Assembly (NCBI RefSeq): GCF_004119455.1
Contig: NZ_NRQT01000005.1
Location: forward strand, 62,001-126,000
Reading direction: 5' to 3'
From: Chryseobacterium sp. CH25
Lineage (GTDB): Bacteria; Bacteroidota; Bacteroidia; Flavobacteriales; Weeksellaceae
Length of the DNA stretch: 64,000 nucleotides
The notes under the pieces are model-generated. The model saw only the letters and a list, made by a program, of their open reading frames with translations. It did no database searches and was not told the origin of the DNA. Made by a program: the position numbers and the translations under genes. Below, in pieces: positions 55,418-64,000 of the stretch. Positions within the stretch are counted from its first letter, which is position 1. Each line of letters begins with the position of its first letter.

Positions 55418-55720
55418 TTATTTTAATAAGTCAGCTACGTATGGTAGTAATGCAAGGTGTCTTGCTCTTTTGATAGCAGCAGAAACTTTTCTTTGGTATT
55501 TTAAAGAAGTTCCAGTGTATCTTCTTGGTAAAATTTTACCTTGCTCGTTCACGAACTGTAATAAGAAATCAGCATCTTTGTAATCAACGTGCTTAATTCC
55601 GTATTTTTTGAATCTACAATATTTCTTTTCAGATTTTGTATTGATATCAAGCGGAGTAAGGAATTTTACTTCTGATTCTCCTCCAGCTGAGGCTTGTTTA
55701 GCCATTTCATCTATTGCCAT
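55418..55720 (-). CDS. rpsR: 30S ribosomal protein S18
   Basis: A 100-residue S18. The motif [11 protein letters not shown] and [22 protein letters not shown] are diagnostic. The N-terminal 30 residues are a typical flavobacterial extension; an alternative ATG is at codon 6. In many bacteria an ssb gene lies between rpsF and rpsR; here it does not. Confidence 0.97.
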   Translation of the reverse strand: MAIDEMAKQASAGGESEVKFLTPLDINTKSEKKYCRFKKYGIKHVDYKDADFLLQFVNEQGKILPRRYTGTSLKYQRKVSAAIKRARHLALLPYVADLLK

Positions 55721-55751
55721 GTCTTGTCTTTTTAAAAATAGGGTTAATTAA

Positions 55752-56093
55752 TTAAGCTTTAGCTGCTTTTACTTTAGTTCTTCTAGTTACAGCGTACTCA
55801 ACAGCGTGCTTGTCAAGTTTTGTAGTAAGGTAACGGATAACTCTCTCGTCACGTTTGAATGCTAATTCTAGATCAGCAACTACAGTACCTTCTCCTTTAA
55901 ATTCGATTAAAGTATAGAATCCGTTCTTTTTTAATTGGATCGGATAAGCTAATTTTTTTAATCCCCAGTTTTCTTTAGCAACGATTTCGCAGTTCTTTTC
56001 TTTTAAAAGATCTACATACTTGTTCACTGCTTCCTCCACCTGTGCTTCAGATAGAACGGGAGTTAAAATGAAAACAGTTTCGTAATTGTTCAT
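55752..56093 (-). CDS. rpsF: 30S ribosomal protein S6
   Basis: A 113-residue S6. Conserved parts are [14 protein letters not shown] and [11 protein letters not shown]. The open frame extends to 56129, but that codon lies in the promoter's -7 box; the ATG at 56093 gives M-N-N-Y-E-T-V, the family start. It begins the operon and has a strong promoter at 56127-56157. Confidence 0.97.
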   Translation of the reverse strand: MNNYETVFILTPVLSEAQVEEAVNKYVDLLKEKNCEIVAKENWGLKKLAYPIQLKKNGFYTLIEFKGEGTVVADLELAFKRDERVIRYLTTKLDKHAVEYAVTRRTKVKAAKA

Positions 56094-56126
56094 AATGTTA
56101 AAAAATTTGTTAATTATTTCGAGGTG

Positions 56127-56157
56127 CAAAAGTAGAAATTATATTTTTAATATGCAA
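56127..56157 (-). promoter_or_regulatory. Promoter of rpsF-rpsR-rplI
   Basis: On the minus strand TTG at 56157-56155 and TACTTTTG at 56134-56127 are 20 bases apart, a near-perfect Bacteroidetes promoter. The rpsF ATG is 33 bases downstream. Confidence 0.75.
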
Positions 56158-56194
56158 GAGTATTGATGAAATAATACAGCGTTAATCGTTGGAA

Positions 56195-56226
56195 TTTGAG
56201 TATTGATGGTGTTTTTTATACCTTTG
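56195..56226 (+). promoter_or_regulatory. Promoter of the 56247 gene
   Basis: TTTG at 56195-56198 and TACCTTTG at 56219-56226 are 20 bases apart, the full Bacteroidetes consensus. It overlaps an upstream in-frame ATG at 56196, which shows that the ATG at 56247 is the real start. Confidence 0.75.
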
Positions 56227-56246
56227 CCGAAAGAATTTTTTATTTC

Positions 56247-56849
56247 ATGAAAACTAAAATGTATACGTTGCCTTTGTTGCTGATGGGAATTGCTTGCTTT
56301 TCGCAGGATAAAATCGCCAAGAAAAATGGAACCTCTTTTGAGGCTAAGATTATCGAAGTTGGGGCTTCAAATATTACTTACAAAGAGTTGGATTATCTGG
56401 AAGGACCTACTCATTCATTAAACAAATCCGAAATTTATAAAATCACTTATGCCAATGGAAAGGAAGACCTTTTGGGGAAATACCATAATGTTGAAGAAGT
56501 GAAGACTTTTATTGCTGATAAAATCAAAGAATTTGGAGCAGACCGGGATAATGGATCGTTAAGACTTGCTGCCGAATTTGAAGGAAATAATATCAGAATA
56601 AACTCGGTTGATAAAAATGGGAAACTTTATTATGAAGGAGATTTGTGGAATCTGAGTAATGTAGTAGAATTTCATAAAGTTTCTAAAAGGAAAAATGGTG
56701 ATGCCTTCTTGAATATAGTAACCTACAAAGTAAAAAGATCAAGTGAAAAGCTGGATAAACTGGTGATTAGACTTATTAATTACGGAGTTGCTGAAGAACT
56801 ATCAGAAGCCTTTAAAGATTTAAATATAATGCTGAAAAAAGACCTGTAA
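56247..56849 (+). CDS. Secreted protein of unknown function
   Basis: A 200-residue protein with a signal peptide (about 1-18, ending GIACFSQ). The first mature part, K-N-G-T-S-F-E-A-K-I-I-E-V-G-A-S-N-I-T-Y-K-E-L, resembles a beta-strand element common in Bacteroidetes secreted proteins; the rest is mixed. An upstream in-frame ATG at 56196 lies in the promoter and is excluded. It is a single-gene unit with a promoter and terminator. The function is unknown. Confidence 0.8.
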   Translation: MKTKMYTLPLLLMGIACFSQDKIAKKNGTSFEAKIIEVGASNITYKELDYLEGPTHSLNKSEIYKITYANGKEDLLGKYHNVEEVKTFIADKIKEFGADRDNGSLRLAAEFEGNNIRINSVDKNGKLYYEGDLWNLSNVVEFHKVSKRKNGDAFLNIVTYKVKRSSEKLDKLVIRLINYGVAEELSEAFKDLNIMLKKDL

Positions 56850-56867
56850 AAAACAGGTCTTTTTTTA
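56835..56867. terminator. Bidirectional terminator overlapping the stop codon
   Basis: A perfect 13-bp stem (AAAAAAGACCTGT with its complement) and a 5-base loop precede a T run. Its left arm includes the last codons of the gene. Confidence 0.9.
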
Positions 56868-56884
56868 TGGGTGATATGTTTCAG

Positions 56885-58228
56885 TTATTTCTTAATCACT
56901 TTTACAGACTGTAATCCGTTTTCTGTATGTGCGGTCACAATATAGCTTCCTGAGGAAAGTTTAGACAAATTAACATTGAATTTATTTTGATTGATTTCTG
57001 AACTCAGAACCGTTCTGCCCGAAGCATCTGTAACGTATATAGAGCTCACTTTCACTTTGGAATCAATATTTAAGATATCCGTTACAGGATTAGGATAAAC
57101 TTTGAACGTAGTTTCTTTTTTACTGACTTCATTTACCGCAAGGTTGCTGGCAATTACATTTACGGTGTAATCTTCAGCCTGACCAAATTCTCCACCTTTA
57201 CAAGGAAGGATGATATTCGGATCATTATCAAAAGTATCAAACATTTTTTTTACTCTCATTCTTGTGTTTCCTACAAGAGCATTAGCCGGAACAGCAATAG
57301 AATGTACAGCCTGGATAGCATCAGTGCCGTCAGAGTTTTGTATGGTTTGCGTTACCGGGTAAACTTCGCCTGCTTCATCCATAATACCATTATGATTCCA
57401 GTCGATAAATACAACAAAGCTGTCTGTCCAGTTTCCGCCTGTATTTCCTTTTAAGGTAATATTGTAAGACTGTCCCTGGGTAACAGTAGCAGTCTGATTA
57501 AGGAAATATTCATGAGAGACACCAGCACCTATTGCATTACTTGTTGTATTATTAATCCCTGCAAAATTTACTAATGTGATGGGTTCATCAAGAGGATCAC
57601 CAGAGCTGTCAATAAATTGTAATGGCCCACAATAAGAAGGTGGTGGTTGAACAAAAGTATAATCTACTTTAATATTATCCACTGCCAGCATAAATTTATC
57701 TGTGCTGTTATTCACAAAAGCGACCCTTACATTCTGGCCGATATAAGGGGTAAGGCTTACTGCCCGGCTTGTCCACCAGGAATTTTCACCTGTTGTATTG
57801 TACAGCTGTACTGTAAAATCGGCAACAGTGTTTCCTCCGTTAGGGGCAAGCATTACTTTATAGCCATCCGGATAGTCAGGATCTTGGGCTTTTGCATCCC
57901 AGTATAATGTAGGTGATGCACCGGATACTGCTACAGGTGGTGAAATGAGCCAGTCATTTGATGTTCCGGCAGGGGTGTACCATGAGGTACTCATCGCGGC
58001 AAAATTACCTGCAGGACCTCCGAAGTTTCCATCGGTACCCTGTCGGTCAATTCTATTCCATCCATTGGATATAAAGCTTACGGCAGTGGCAGGAGTAAGC
58101 CCGTCCACATTAATTACTGTCCAGGCAGCAATGCCAGGTCCGGTTCCATCAAAGTTTTCCTGAAATATCTGGCTATAGCCCAATACAGGAAGAGCAACTA
58201 ATGTTGCATGTAGTAAAATTTTTCGCAT
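56885..58228 (-). CDS. T9SS-exported protein with choice-of-anchor and GEVED domains
   Basis: A 447-residue protein with a signal peptide (about 1-19, ending LGYSQ). A choice-of-anchor J/cleaved-adhesin-like domain (about 22-190, with S-N-D-W-L-I-S-P-P-V-A) is followed by a GEVED-type domain (about 270-365, with F-V-V-F-I-D-W-N-H-N-G-I and Q-A-E-D-Y-T-V). A T9SS sorting tail ends it (V-Y-P-N-P-V-T-D-I-L-N-I). It is surface-exposed or secreted, with a likely adhesive or proteolytic-target role; no catalytic motif is evident. Confidence 0.85.
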   Translation of the reverse strand: MRKILLHATLVALPVLGYSQIFQENFDGTGPGIAAWTVINVDGLTPATAVSFISNGWNRIDRQGTDGNFGGPAGNFAAMSTSWYTPAGTSNDWLISPPVAVSGASPTLYWDAKAQDPDYPDGYKVMLAPNGGNTVADFTVQLYNTTGENSWWTSRAVSLTPYIGQNVRVAFVNNSTDKFMLAVDNIKVDYTFVQPPPSYCGPLQFIDSSGDPLDEPITLVNFAGINNTTSNAIGAGVSHEYFLNQTATVTQGQSYNITLKGNTGGNWTDSFVVFIDWNHNGIMDEAGEVYPVTQTIQNSDGTDAIQAVHSIAVPANALVGNTRMRVKKMFDTFDNDPNIILPCKGGEFGQAEDYTVNVIASNLAVNEVSKKETTFKVYPNPVTDILNIDSKVKVSSIYVTDASGRTVLSSEINQNKFNVNLSKLSSGSYIVTAHTENGLQSVKVIKK

Positions 58229-58336
58229 AACAGAAATGTTTTATTTGGTTGTATTCCAAATATAGTGACTTTTATGCTAAGATCCAAATCTACAGTGTTT
58301 TATGATATTTAAATTCCGTTTTTGTTATTGATTCAA

Positions 58337-59686
58337 TTAGTCTTTTCTGAGTTCTGTTAAAAAATTAATTTTTAATACGTCGTAAAGAGAATGCCTGCTT
58401 ACCAGGATTGAGGCAATAGAAGAAACCATGCCGGCAAGCATCAGATGAAAAATCAAAGAATGTCTGTCGGTCATTTCCAGTACAATGATGGCTGATGTAA
58501 ATGGAGCACGTGTAATTCCGGTAAGAAAAGCTACCATCCCGCCTAAAATCACTACATTGGTTTCATTGGGAGTTAAATGAATGACCCCCGAAATAACAGA
58601 TCCGATACTAGCCCCTGCAGTTAAAGCTGGAGCGAAAATACCTCCGGCACCTCCTGAAGTAAAAGATAGGGCAGGGCCAAGCATTCGTAAGATAGGAACA
58701 TACCAGTCTTCATGCTTATCCTTAGTAAAAAGTACCCGTTCCATAATCTCTTTTCCAGATCCCAAAATTTCTCTATTGATAAAATAGGCAATTGATGCAA
58801 TGATTAAAGCACATACAACAAGAAATGCCACATTAGCTCTGTCTGTTTTCAGGGTTTTCTTTTTCCAGCTATTAATTTTAAGCATAATCACAGAAAGCTG
58901 GCTGGCCATAATTCCGGCTGTAGCGGCTACAAGCATAATAGGGAACATCACCATCAGAGAAACATCATTGGTTTTCGGGTATCCTAAATACAAATAAGAT
59001 CCGGCTAAAGTCTGTGCCGTAAGACCAGCAATGATAACGGCTGTAAATAAGGCTGTTTTAAAGTAGTTAATGTGTGTTTTTGATAATTCTTCCACTGCAA
59101 ATACAATTCCGCCAAGAGGAGTGTTAAAAGCGGCTGCAAGCCCGGCTGCGGCTCCTGTCATAATCATATTCTTTTTAGAAATCTTAGGCCACCAGTCCGG
59201 AAGATATTCATTTACTTTCCTGAAAACGGAGCCTGCAATCTGAATAGTAGGACCTTCACGACCTACAGCACCACCACCAATTACCAGAACTACAGAAGAA
59301 ATGATTTTAAAAATAATAATTTTAAGACTTAGCAGGCTTCTGATCTTTGTGTGTTCCTTCGGGTTAGCTAGTTCTACGGCGGCCATCACCTGTGGAATAC
59401 CGCTTCCTTTAGCATTGGGGGCAAATTCCTTTACCAGCCACCATGATAGCACAAATCCAATGGGAGCAATGATGAAAATCATCCATGCATGCCAATTAAA
59501 AATAAAATTCATGAGATTTTCGCCCCATGCAAATACTTGGGCATACAATACGGCGAAAAATCCGGTAATCACAGATCCAATCCAAAAGGGGATAGCCTGC
59601 AGAAGATTGTTTTTCAGCTGTTCATTCCGGATGTTATCAAATGATTTTTTTAGAGATTGGCGAAAAAGGATAAGGATTTTCAGCAT
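58337..59686 (-). CDS. ClC-family chloride channel or H+/Cl- exchanger
   Basis: A 449-residue membrane protein with the three ClC motifs: G-S-G-I-P (94-98), G-R-E-G-P (142-146, with the gating Glu E144) and G-G-I-F-A-P-A-L. It has about 12 membrane helices and no CBS domains. Retaining the gating Glu is compatible with an exchanger. It moves chloride, and may help acid resistance or ion balance. Confidence 0.93.
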   Translation of the reverse strand: MLKILILFRQSLKKSFDNIRNEQLKNNLLQAIPFWIGSVITGFFAVLYAQVFAWGENLMNFIFNWHAWMIFIIAPIGFVLSWWLVKEFAPNAKGSGIPQVMAAVELANPKEHTKIRSLLSLKIIIFKIISSVVLVIGGGAVGREGPTIQIAGSVFRKVNEYLPDWWPKISKKNMIMTGAAAGLAAAFNTPLGGIVFAVEELSKTHINYFKTALFTAVIIAGLTAQTLAGSYLYLGYPKTNDVSLMVMFPIMLVAATAGIMASQLSVIMLKINSWKKKTLKTDRANVAFLVVCALIIASIAYFINREILGSGKEIMERVLFTKDKHEDWYVPILRMLGPALSFTSGGAGGIFAPALTAGASIGSVISGVIHLTPNETNVVILGGMVAFLTGITRAPFTSAIIVLEMTDRHSLIFHLMLAGMVSSIASILVSRHSLYDVLKINFLTELRKD

Positions 59687-59729
59687 TTGTTGGTTTTGAG
59701 GGATGAAATTACGGCAAAAAATCTGAAGT

Positions 59730-60355
59730 TTAAATTTCTTCCAAAAATTTCGAGACCATTAAAGCATTATCAATGTTTAAAGCTTTTGGTATTCTCAAAC
59801 CTGCAATACTGTTTTTAACCTCTATTTTGAAATGGTCATCAGAAATAGATTTTATGGTTTCCTTTCTTTTAGGATTTAAAAATTTCATTGTTTTGTATGG
59901 ATCGCTGCCCAGAACATAAAAATCTTTGAAATCTTTGTTTTCCTTAAAATTGATATTAAAATTACTGAATATTCCGGCAATTCTGTCTGCAAGATTTTTT
60001 TGTTGATAGAAATAAAACCAAAGTCTTCCTCTAATCTCTTTAGTCCCCAAACTTCTAACGTATCATATTTATCCGTTGTACGAGATCCTTTGGCTGAAGT
60101 TCCTATCAGATTAACAATGAAAAGATAAAACGTGTTTGTTTTACTTTTGGAGGTAATGTGATAACAGAGCTTGGGTTCTTCTAAAAAATCTATATTTTGC
60201 GATTTGAACTGATTGTATGGAGAATCTTCAATATCTACTGCTGAGACATCATAAATTACAGATAATTGGTCATAAATTTCCAAGATCAACTTTTCATCTT
60301 CTTTGGAAAAATCAAATAATTGAGTCACATATAATTTTCTGAAATCCAATTCCAT
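59730..60355 (-). pseudogene. Hypothetical protein, frameshifted
   Basis: A protein of unknown family. The 5' frame, from 60355, gives MELDFRKLYVTQLFDFSKED and runs through D-T-L-E-V-W-G before going out of register. The other frame continues with T-K-E-I-R-G-R-L-W-F-Y-F-Y-Q-Q-K-N-L-A-D to a stop at 59730. Restoring one C in the run at 60045-60048 (five instead of four) joins them into a 208-residue protein. It has no signal peptide or known domain. The sequence flows smoothly across the junction, so the gene is probably intact in the organism. Confidence 0.75.
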
Positions 60356-60476
60356 TTTGTGTACGGGTTTTGTTTTAAAGATACATCAGAGTGTTCAGTT
60401 ATCATCTACTCCGGAATATAAAAATACATGATTTTTTATAAAGTTTATCATTACTGAAAAAAGTTTGAAAAAACAG

Positions 60477-60503
60477 AAAACCCTGACTTTTAATCAAGGT
60501 TTT
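60477..60503 (-). terminator. Terminator of the serine hydrolase gene
   Basis: On the minus strand AAAACCTTGA pairs with TCAGGGTTTT (one mismatch) across a 7-base loop and runs into T, 30 bases past the stop. Confidence 0.65.
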
Positions 60504-60533
60504 CCATTTTTAAACTCAATGTTTACAGGATAA

Positions 60534-61964
60534 CTATTTATTTTTCATTACAGCTTCTATTTTTTGAATCATGTTTTCAGCATTGGTGTTTTCAGGATTT
60601 AAGGCTAACGATTTTTTATAATGCTCTAAAGCTAAAACATAATTTCTGGCTGAAAAATAGCCTTCACCCAGGCTGTCGAAAGCATTAGCTGATTGCGGAT
60701 GGTCTTTAACATTGATAGAGAAAACCTTAATAGCTTCCTCCATTCTTGAATTTCTCAATAAGATGTAGCCTATGTCATTCAGTGTGTTTTCAAAATTCCA
60801 TGTTGGATTTTGTGCTTTGATGGAATAATAGATTTTTTCAGCACCAGGGTTGTCTTTTTTAGCGAATTCAGAGATAATGGTTTCTTCTGCTAGTAAATGG
60901 TCATCTGTCAGGTTTTTATCAATAATAGCAGCAATATGATTGATAATCCGATACTGAACAGGAAATAAGCTGTACCCGTTAGACATTATAACTATTGCCA
61001 TATTGTTCTGAGGATATATCTTATAGGCACTTACATTTCCACCTGAAAAATTGTAAGAAGCTGTATTATTTATTTTACTAATGTCCCAGCCGTAGGTGAA
61101 AATATCTTTTTTATTACCGAAATCAAAGGGTTGCCACATCATTTTTTTTGTTTTTTCATCTAAGAAATCACCTTTACTAAGATGGCTGCTCCATTTTAAA
61201 AATGCAGGAAGTGTTATGGCTATCCCATTGGCAGAATGTGCCCTTGTTCCACTAATATCTGTGGATTTGTCATACTGTTTTTTTTCAGGATTGTAATTGT
61301 ATTTTACAACCCGGTTAGGGATTTTTTCGAGAGCATTTGAAGAAAAAACAACCTGATTTTTAGAGTCTTCAAACTGATTGTTCAGGATGAAATTTTCAAA
61401 AGACTGTCCTGTGATTTTTTCAATAATCATGGTAAGAAGAAAATAATTCGTTTGATTGTAACTGAATTGATTTCCCGTTTTAAAATCCATTTTTTCTTTA
61501 GCCAACCGTTCAATAACCTTAGCATTAGAATCATCTACAGAAATATCATTAAAGACTATGAGATTTGGAATTCCTGAAGAATGGGTTAATAAGTGTTTTA
61601 CTTTAACCTCCTGCCATTCTTTAGGTAGGTTTTCAAGATATTTTGAAATATTGTCTTCCAAAGATAATTGACCTTTTTCAATCAGCTGAAAAGCACTAAC
61701 ATTCGACATCAGCTTTGAGGTAGAGTATATTCTGAACATAGAATTTGAATCCACCTTTTTATCATTTTCCAGGGTTTCTGTGCCGTAATATTGCTGGAAA
61801 ATAACCTTATCATCTTTTATGACTCCAAGAGCAAGCCCGGGAATTTGGTTGATTTTCATTACTTCTTTTACGTACTGATCAATTAATGCTGATTGTTCAG
61901 TTTTCTGAGTATAGGCTATGATGGAGATGCTTAAAGCTAATGTGTTTAAAATGAAATGTTTCAT
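60534..61964 (-). CDS. Beta-lactamase-family serine hydrolase with C-terminal TPR
   Basis: A 476-residue exported protein with a signal peptide (about 1-19). A beta-lactamase/DD-peptidase-like domain (about 25-350) has S-T-S-K (S81, K84) for the S-x-x-K motif and Y-N-Q (Y169-Q171) in place of the usual Y-x-N. C-terminal TPR-like repeats (about 390-470) include N-P-E-N-T-N-A-E-N. Members are often esterases or peptidases rather than lactamases. It is a single gene. Confidence 0.85.
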   Translation of the reverse strand: MKHFILNTLALSISIIAYTQKTEQSALIDQYVKEVMKINQIPGLALGVIKDDKVIFQQYYGTETLENDKKVDSNSMFRIYSTSKLMSNVSAFQLIEKGQLSLEDNISKYLENLPKEWQEVKVKHLLTHSSGIPNLIVFNDISVDDSNAKVIERLAKEKMDFKTGNQFSYNQTNYFLLTMIIEKITGQSFENFILNNQFEDSKNQVVFSSNALEKIPNRVVKYNYNPEKKQYDKSTDISGTRAHSANGIAITLPAFLKWSSHLSKGDFLDEKTKKMMWQPFDFGNKKDIFTYGWDISKINNTASYNFSGGNVSAYKIYPQNNMAIVIMSNGYSLFPVQYRIINHIAAIIDKNLTDDHLLAEETIISEFAKKDNPGAEKIYYSIKAQNPTWNFENTLNDIGYILLRNSRMEEAIKVFSINVKDHPQSANAFDSLGEGYFSARNYVLALEHYKKSLALNPENTNAENMIQKIEAVMKNK

Positions 61965-62045
61965 AGGTATTCTGGTTTATATAAAAGACAATTTAACCCC
62001 AAGTTATATTACTTTCTGATTAAAAGATATACAGATTAATCCCAC

Positions 62046-62076
62046 AAAAAAACCTCCGATAAAAATCGAAGGTTTT
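62046..62076 (-). terminator. Terminator of the E2 gene
   Basis: On the minus strand AAAACCTTCGAT pairs with ATCGGAGGTTTT (one mismatch) with a short loop and a T run. It is similar to the cphA terminator at 23012. Confidence 0.75.
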
Positions 62077-62131
62077 ATATGTATAGTGTGATCAGCGTTA
62101 AGGAAATTACTCATTGCTGATTACTCATTAC

Positions 62132-63439
62132 TTATATTTCTGTGTTCAGATCCCAGTTTTCAAGGTAGTCGTGAACATGCTTAAGCATCATTCCACCTAG
62201 AGAACCATCTACCACTCTGTGGTCATAAGAGTGAGACATGAACATTAGGTTTCTGATAGCGATTACATCACCATCAGCAGTTTCAAGAACTGCAGGTTTC
62301 TTAACGATAGCTCCGATAGCAAGGATGGCTACCTGTGGCTGAGGAATGATTGGTGTTCCCATAAGGTTTCCAAAGCTTCCTACGTTAGAAATTGTATATG
62401 TTGCACCTTGAGTATCTTCTGGTCTTAATTTCTTGTTTCTTGCTCTGTAAGCTAAATCATTGATCGCTTTAGCAAGACCAGAAAGAGATAACTGATCTGC
62501 ATTTTTGATTACAGGAACAATAAGGTTTCCGTCTGGTAGAGCTGTAGCCATACCGATGTTGATGTTTTTCTTTTTAATGATATTCTCACCATTTACAGAA
62601 ACATTGATCATTGGGAAATCCTGGATTGCTTTTACTACAGCTTTCACAAAAATAGGCATGAAAGTAAGCTTTTCACCTTCACGTTTTTCGAAGGCTGCTT
62701 TATTTTTTGCTCTCCATTTTACAACGTTGGTAACGTCTGTTTCAATGAAAGAAGTTACGTGTGGAGCAATTTGTTTTGCTTTTACCATGTTTTCCGCGAT
62801 GATCTTTCTCATTCTGTCCATTGGAATGATTTCGTCACCTGCAGCAGCGGTAATGGTTGCAGCTGGCGCTGAAACAGGAGCAGGAGCAGAAACTGTCTGC
62901 TGAACCGGAGCAGCCTGTTGAGCTGGTTGGCTTCCTCTGTTAGCAACGTAAGCTAAAATATCTTCTTTAGTAATTCTTCCTTCTAAACCGCTACCTTTAA
63001 TAGATTTAAGTTCAGTTTCAGAAATGTTTTCCTGTTGTGCAATTGATTTTACAAGTGGAGATAAGTAAAGATCTCCTGAGAATTCTGCATTGGATGCAGC
63101 CACAGTTTGTAAAGGCTGCTCAATAGTTTGTAAAGTTTCAGTATCCGGAGTCGTTGCTGGTGTTTCTGTGGTTACTTCCTCAGAAGCAGAACCTTCTCCT
63201 TCAATTTCTAAAATAGCAATGGCCTCACCTACTTTTGCAACTTCATCTTTTTGCTTTAAAATTTTTACGATTTTCCCCGAAACTGGTGTCGGAACGTCTG
63301 AATCTACTTTATCTGTTGCAATTTCTACTACAGAGTCATCCTCTTTTACGTTATCACCTTCATTGAATAACCAAGTGATAATTGTCGCTTCCATAACCCC
63401 TTCTCCCATGGAAGGAAGCAATAATTTGTATTCTGCCAT
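62132..63439 (-). CDS. 2-oxoacid dehydrogenase E2 component (dihydrolipoyl acyltransferase)
   Basis: A 435-residue E2 with one lipoyl domain (lipoylated Lys in I-A-T-D-K-V-D-S-D, K44), an Ala/Gln/Val/Pro-rich linker, an E1/E3-binding domain (Y-L-S-P-L-V-K-S-I-A-Q-Q-E-N) and the catalytic core with S-H-S-Y-D-H-R-V-V-D-G. It is not sucB, which lies at 42278; the E-x-D-K-V-D-S-D form is typical of branched-chain or pyruvate complexes in this group. The E1 and E3 genes are not in the window. Confidence 0.88.
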   Translation of the reverse strand: MAEYKLLLPSMGEGVMEATIITWLFNEGDNVKEDDSVVEIATDKVDSDVPTPVSGKIVKILKQKDEVAKVGEAIAILEIEGEGSASEEVTTETPATTPDTETLQTIEQPLQTVAASNAEFSGDLYLSPLVKSIAQQENISETELKSIKGSGLEGRITKEDILAYVANRGSQPAQQAAPVQQTVSAPAPVSAPAATITAAAGDEIIPMDRMRKIIAENMVKAKQIAPHVTSFIETDVTNVVKWRAKNKAAFEKREGEKLTFMPIFVKAVVKAIQDFPMINVSVNGENIIKKKNINIGMATALPDGNLIVPVIKNADQLSLSGLAKAINDLAYRARNKKLRPEDTQGATYTISNVGSFGNLMGTPIIPQPQVAILAIGAIVKKPAVLETADGDVIAIRNLMFMSHSYDHRVVDGSLGGMMLKHVHDYLENWDLNTEI

Positions 63440-63501
63440 TTTTGATTTTTAGATTTTGACAAATATATAAAAAAATCGGTTTTTTTATGAAATATATAAT
63501 T

Positions 63502-64000
63502 TTACATGAATTCAATGTAGATATTTTCTCCTACATTCAATCCAAACAGGCTTTTAGCTCCGTTTTTCTTGCTGCCTTTATAGATGGTAAGCTCCAATAA
63601 CTGACTGTCATTGAAGATTGCAGCGGACTGTCCGTGAAATTCCGTCTCCCTTTCCCAGTCTGAAACCACCTCCGTATGGCTGGAAAAGATCCTTGAAAGA
63701 CTCAGATTTCTGAACTTTATGGTAAATCCGTTGTATCCTTTGCTGATATTTTCAAAGAAATCCTGATTGATATTTGAGATTATATTTCCGAAATTATCAA
63801 TATAAGTAACTTCACCAATAATCATCCCTTCAGATTCATTATACACTGCTCTCGGGAACATCAACTGCTTTGCGGTATTTATTTTTCTTCCAATCACTTC
63901 AGGAAGACCGCCATTGGCAAGATGCACTGCTGCCGGAACAAAGATATCTGTAGATGTAAAATTGATGATGTCATCAAAACGGTTGTTCAGTGTAATTTCA
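63502..64000 (-). CDS. SAM hydroxide adenosyltransferase (DUF62), partial
   Basis: The 3' part of a gene that continues past the right edge; an apparent start at 63927 is an internal GTG. The visible 165 residues include D-I-F-V-P-A-A-V-H-L-A-N-G, V-T-Y-I-D-N-F-G-N-I-I-S-N-I and a final N-V-G-E-N-I-Y-I-E-F. These are the C-terminal domain of S-adenosyl-L-methionine hydroxide adenosyltransferases (the fluorinase-like fold), which split SAM into adenosine and methionine. Its physiological role is unclear. Confidence 0.85.
   Translation of the reverse strand, partial: EITLNNRFDDIINFTSTDIFVPAAVHLANGGLPEVIGRKINTAKQLMFPRAVYNESEGMIIGEVTYIDNFGNIISNINQDFFENISKGYNGFTIKFRNLSLSRIFSSHTEVVSDWERETEFHGQSAAIFNDSQLLELTIYKGSKKNGAKSLFGLNVGENIYIEFM

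Noticed and set aside
56196..56246. Upstream in-frame ATG of the 56247 gene
   Set aside because: It lies within the -33 element of a consensus promoter, and the shorter form has a clean signal peptide.
62132..63439. A second copy of sucB
   Set aside because: The lipoyl and core motifs differ from the 42278 protein and fit another 2-oxoacid dehydrogenase complex.

Overview
The window is about 64 kb of AT-rich DNA, gene-dense and mostly without clear Shine-Dalgarno sites. It looks like chromosomal sequence of a flavobacterium, most likely Chryseobacterium or a close Weeksellaceae relative. The evidence is two proteins with Bacteroidetes type IX secretion (T9SS) C-terminal sorting domains, several promoters of the Bacteroidetes form TTTG-N19/20-TAnnTTTG, short intergenic repeats of flavobacterial type, and housekeeping proteins of flavobacterial character. 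I saw no rRNA, tRNA, CRISPR array, phage or transposase.

Layout. 1-5.3 kb: the start of a VOC-family gene, two tandem small membrane proteins, and a minus-strand array (HPP membrane protein, zinc-ribbon protein, TIGR01777 epimerase, Crp-type regulator, DUF4406, Nudix hydrolase, DUF2750, DUF2306). 5.7-9.8 kb: a secreted protein, an O-methyltransferase, an iron alcohol dehydrogenase and its AraC-type neighbour. 10-13.5 kb: SSB, an HRDC protein, hisS and an arginine-deiminase-like enzyme. 13.7-17.4 kb: a cluster of paralogous PH-like/SHOCT proteins.

17.9-38 kb is the most interesting part, a storage and amide-bond region. Isoaspartyl peptidase, cyanophycinase and cyanophycin synthetase (cphA) form a complete make-and-degrade set for the nitrogen polymer cyanophycin. 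Convergent to cphA runs a ten-gene minus-strand array with two clear ATP-grasp ligases and a third probable one, a GCS2-type carboxylate-amine ligase, a class I glutamine amidotransferase, two alpha/beta-hydrolase esterases, an M17 aminopeptidase, and two small proteins of unknown function. This resembles a pathway for an unidentified amide- or peptide-bonded product. It abuts the divergent glycogen operon glgB-glgA-glgC; the esterase next to glgB carries a glycogen-binding-like domain.

38-64 kb is mostly housekeeping: sucA-sucB of the TCA cycle, apaG, a DnaQ-type exonuclease, a glycosyltransferase and lipid A acyltransferase pair, an aldehyde dehydrogenase, a tripartite drug-efflux operon with a divergent AraC regulator, rpsF-rpsR-rplI, T9SS cargo, a ClC channel, a serine hydrolase, a second 2-oxoacid dehydrogenase E2, and a partial SAM hydroxide adenosyltransferase at the right edge.

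Four genes (the TIGR01777 epimerase, hisS, cyanophycinase and a hypothetical at 59730) are each split by one missing base in or beside a homopolymer. Because hisS is essential, under-called homopolymers in the assembly are the likeliest cause, and these genes are probably intact in the organism.
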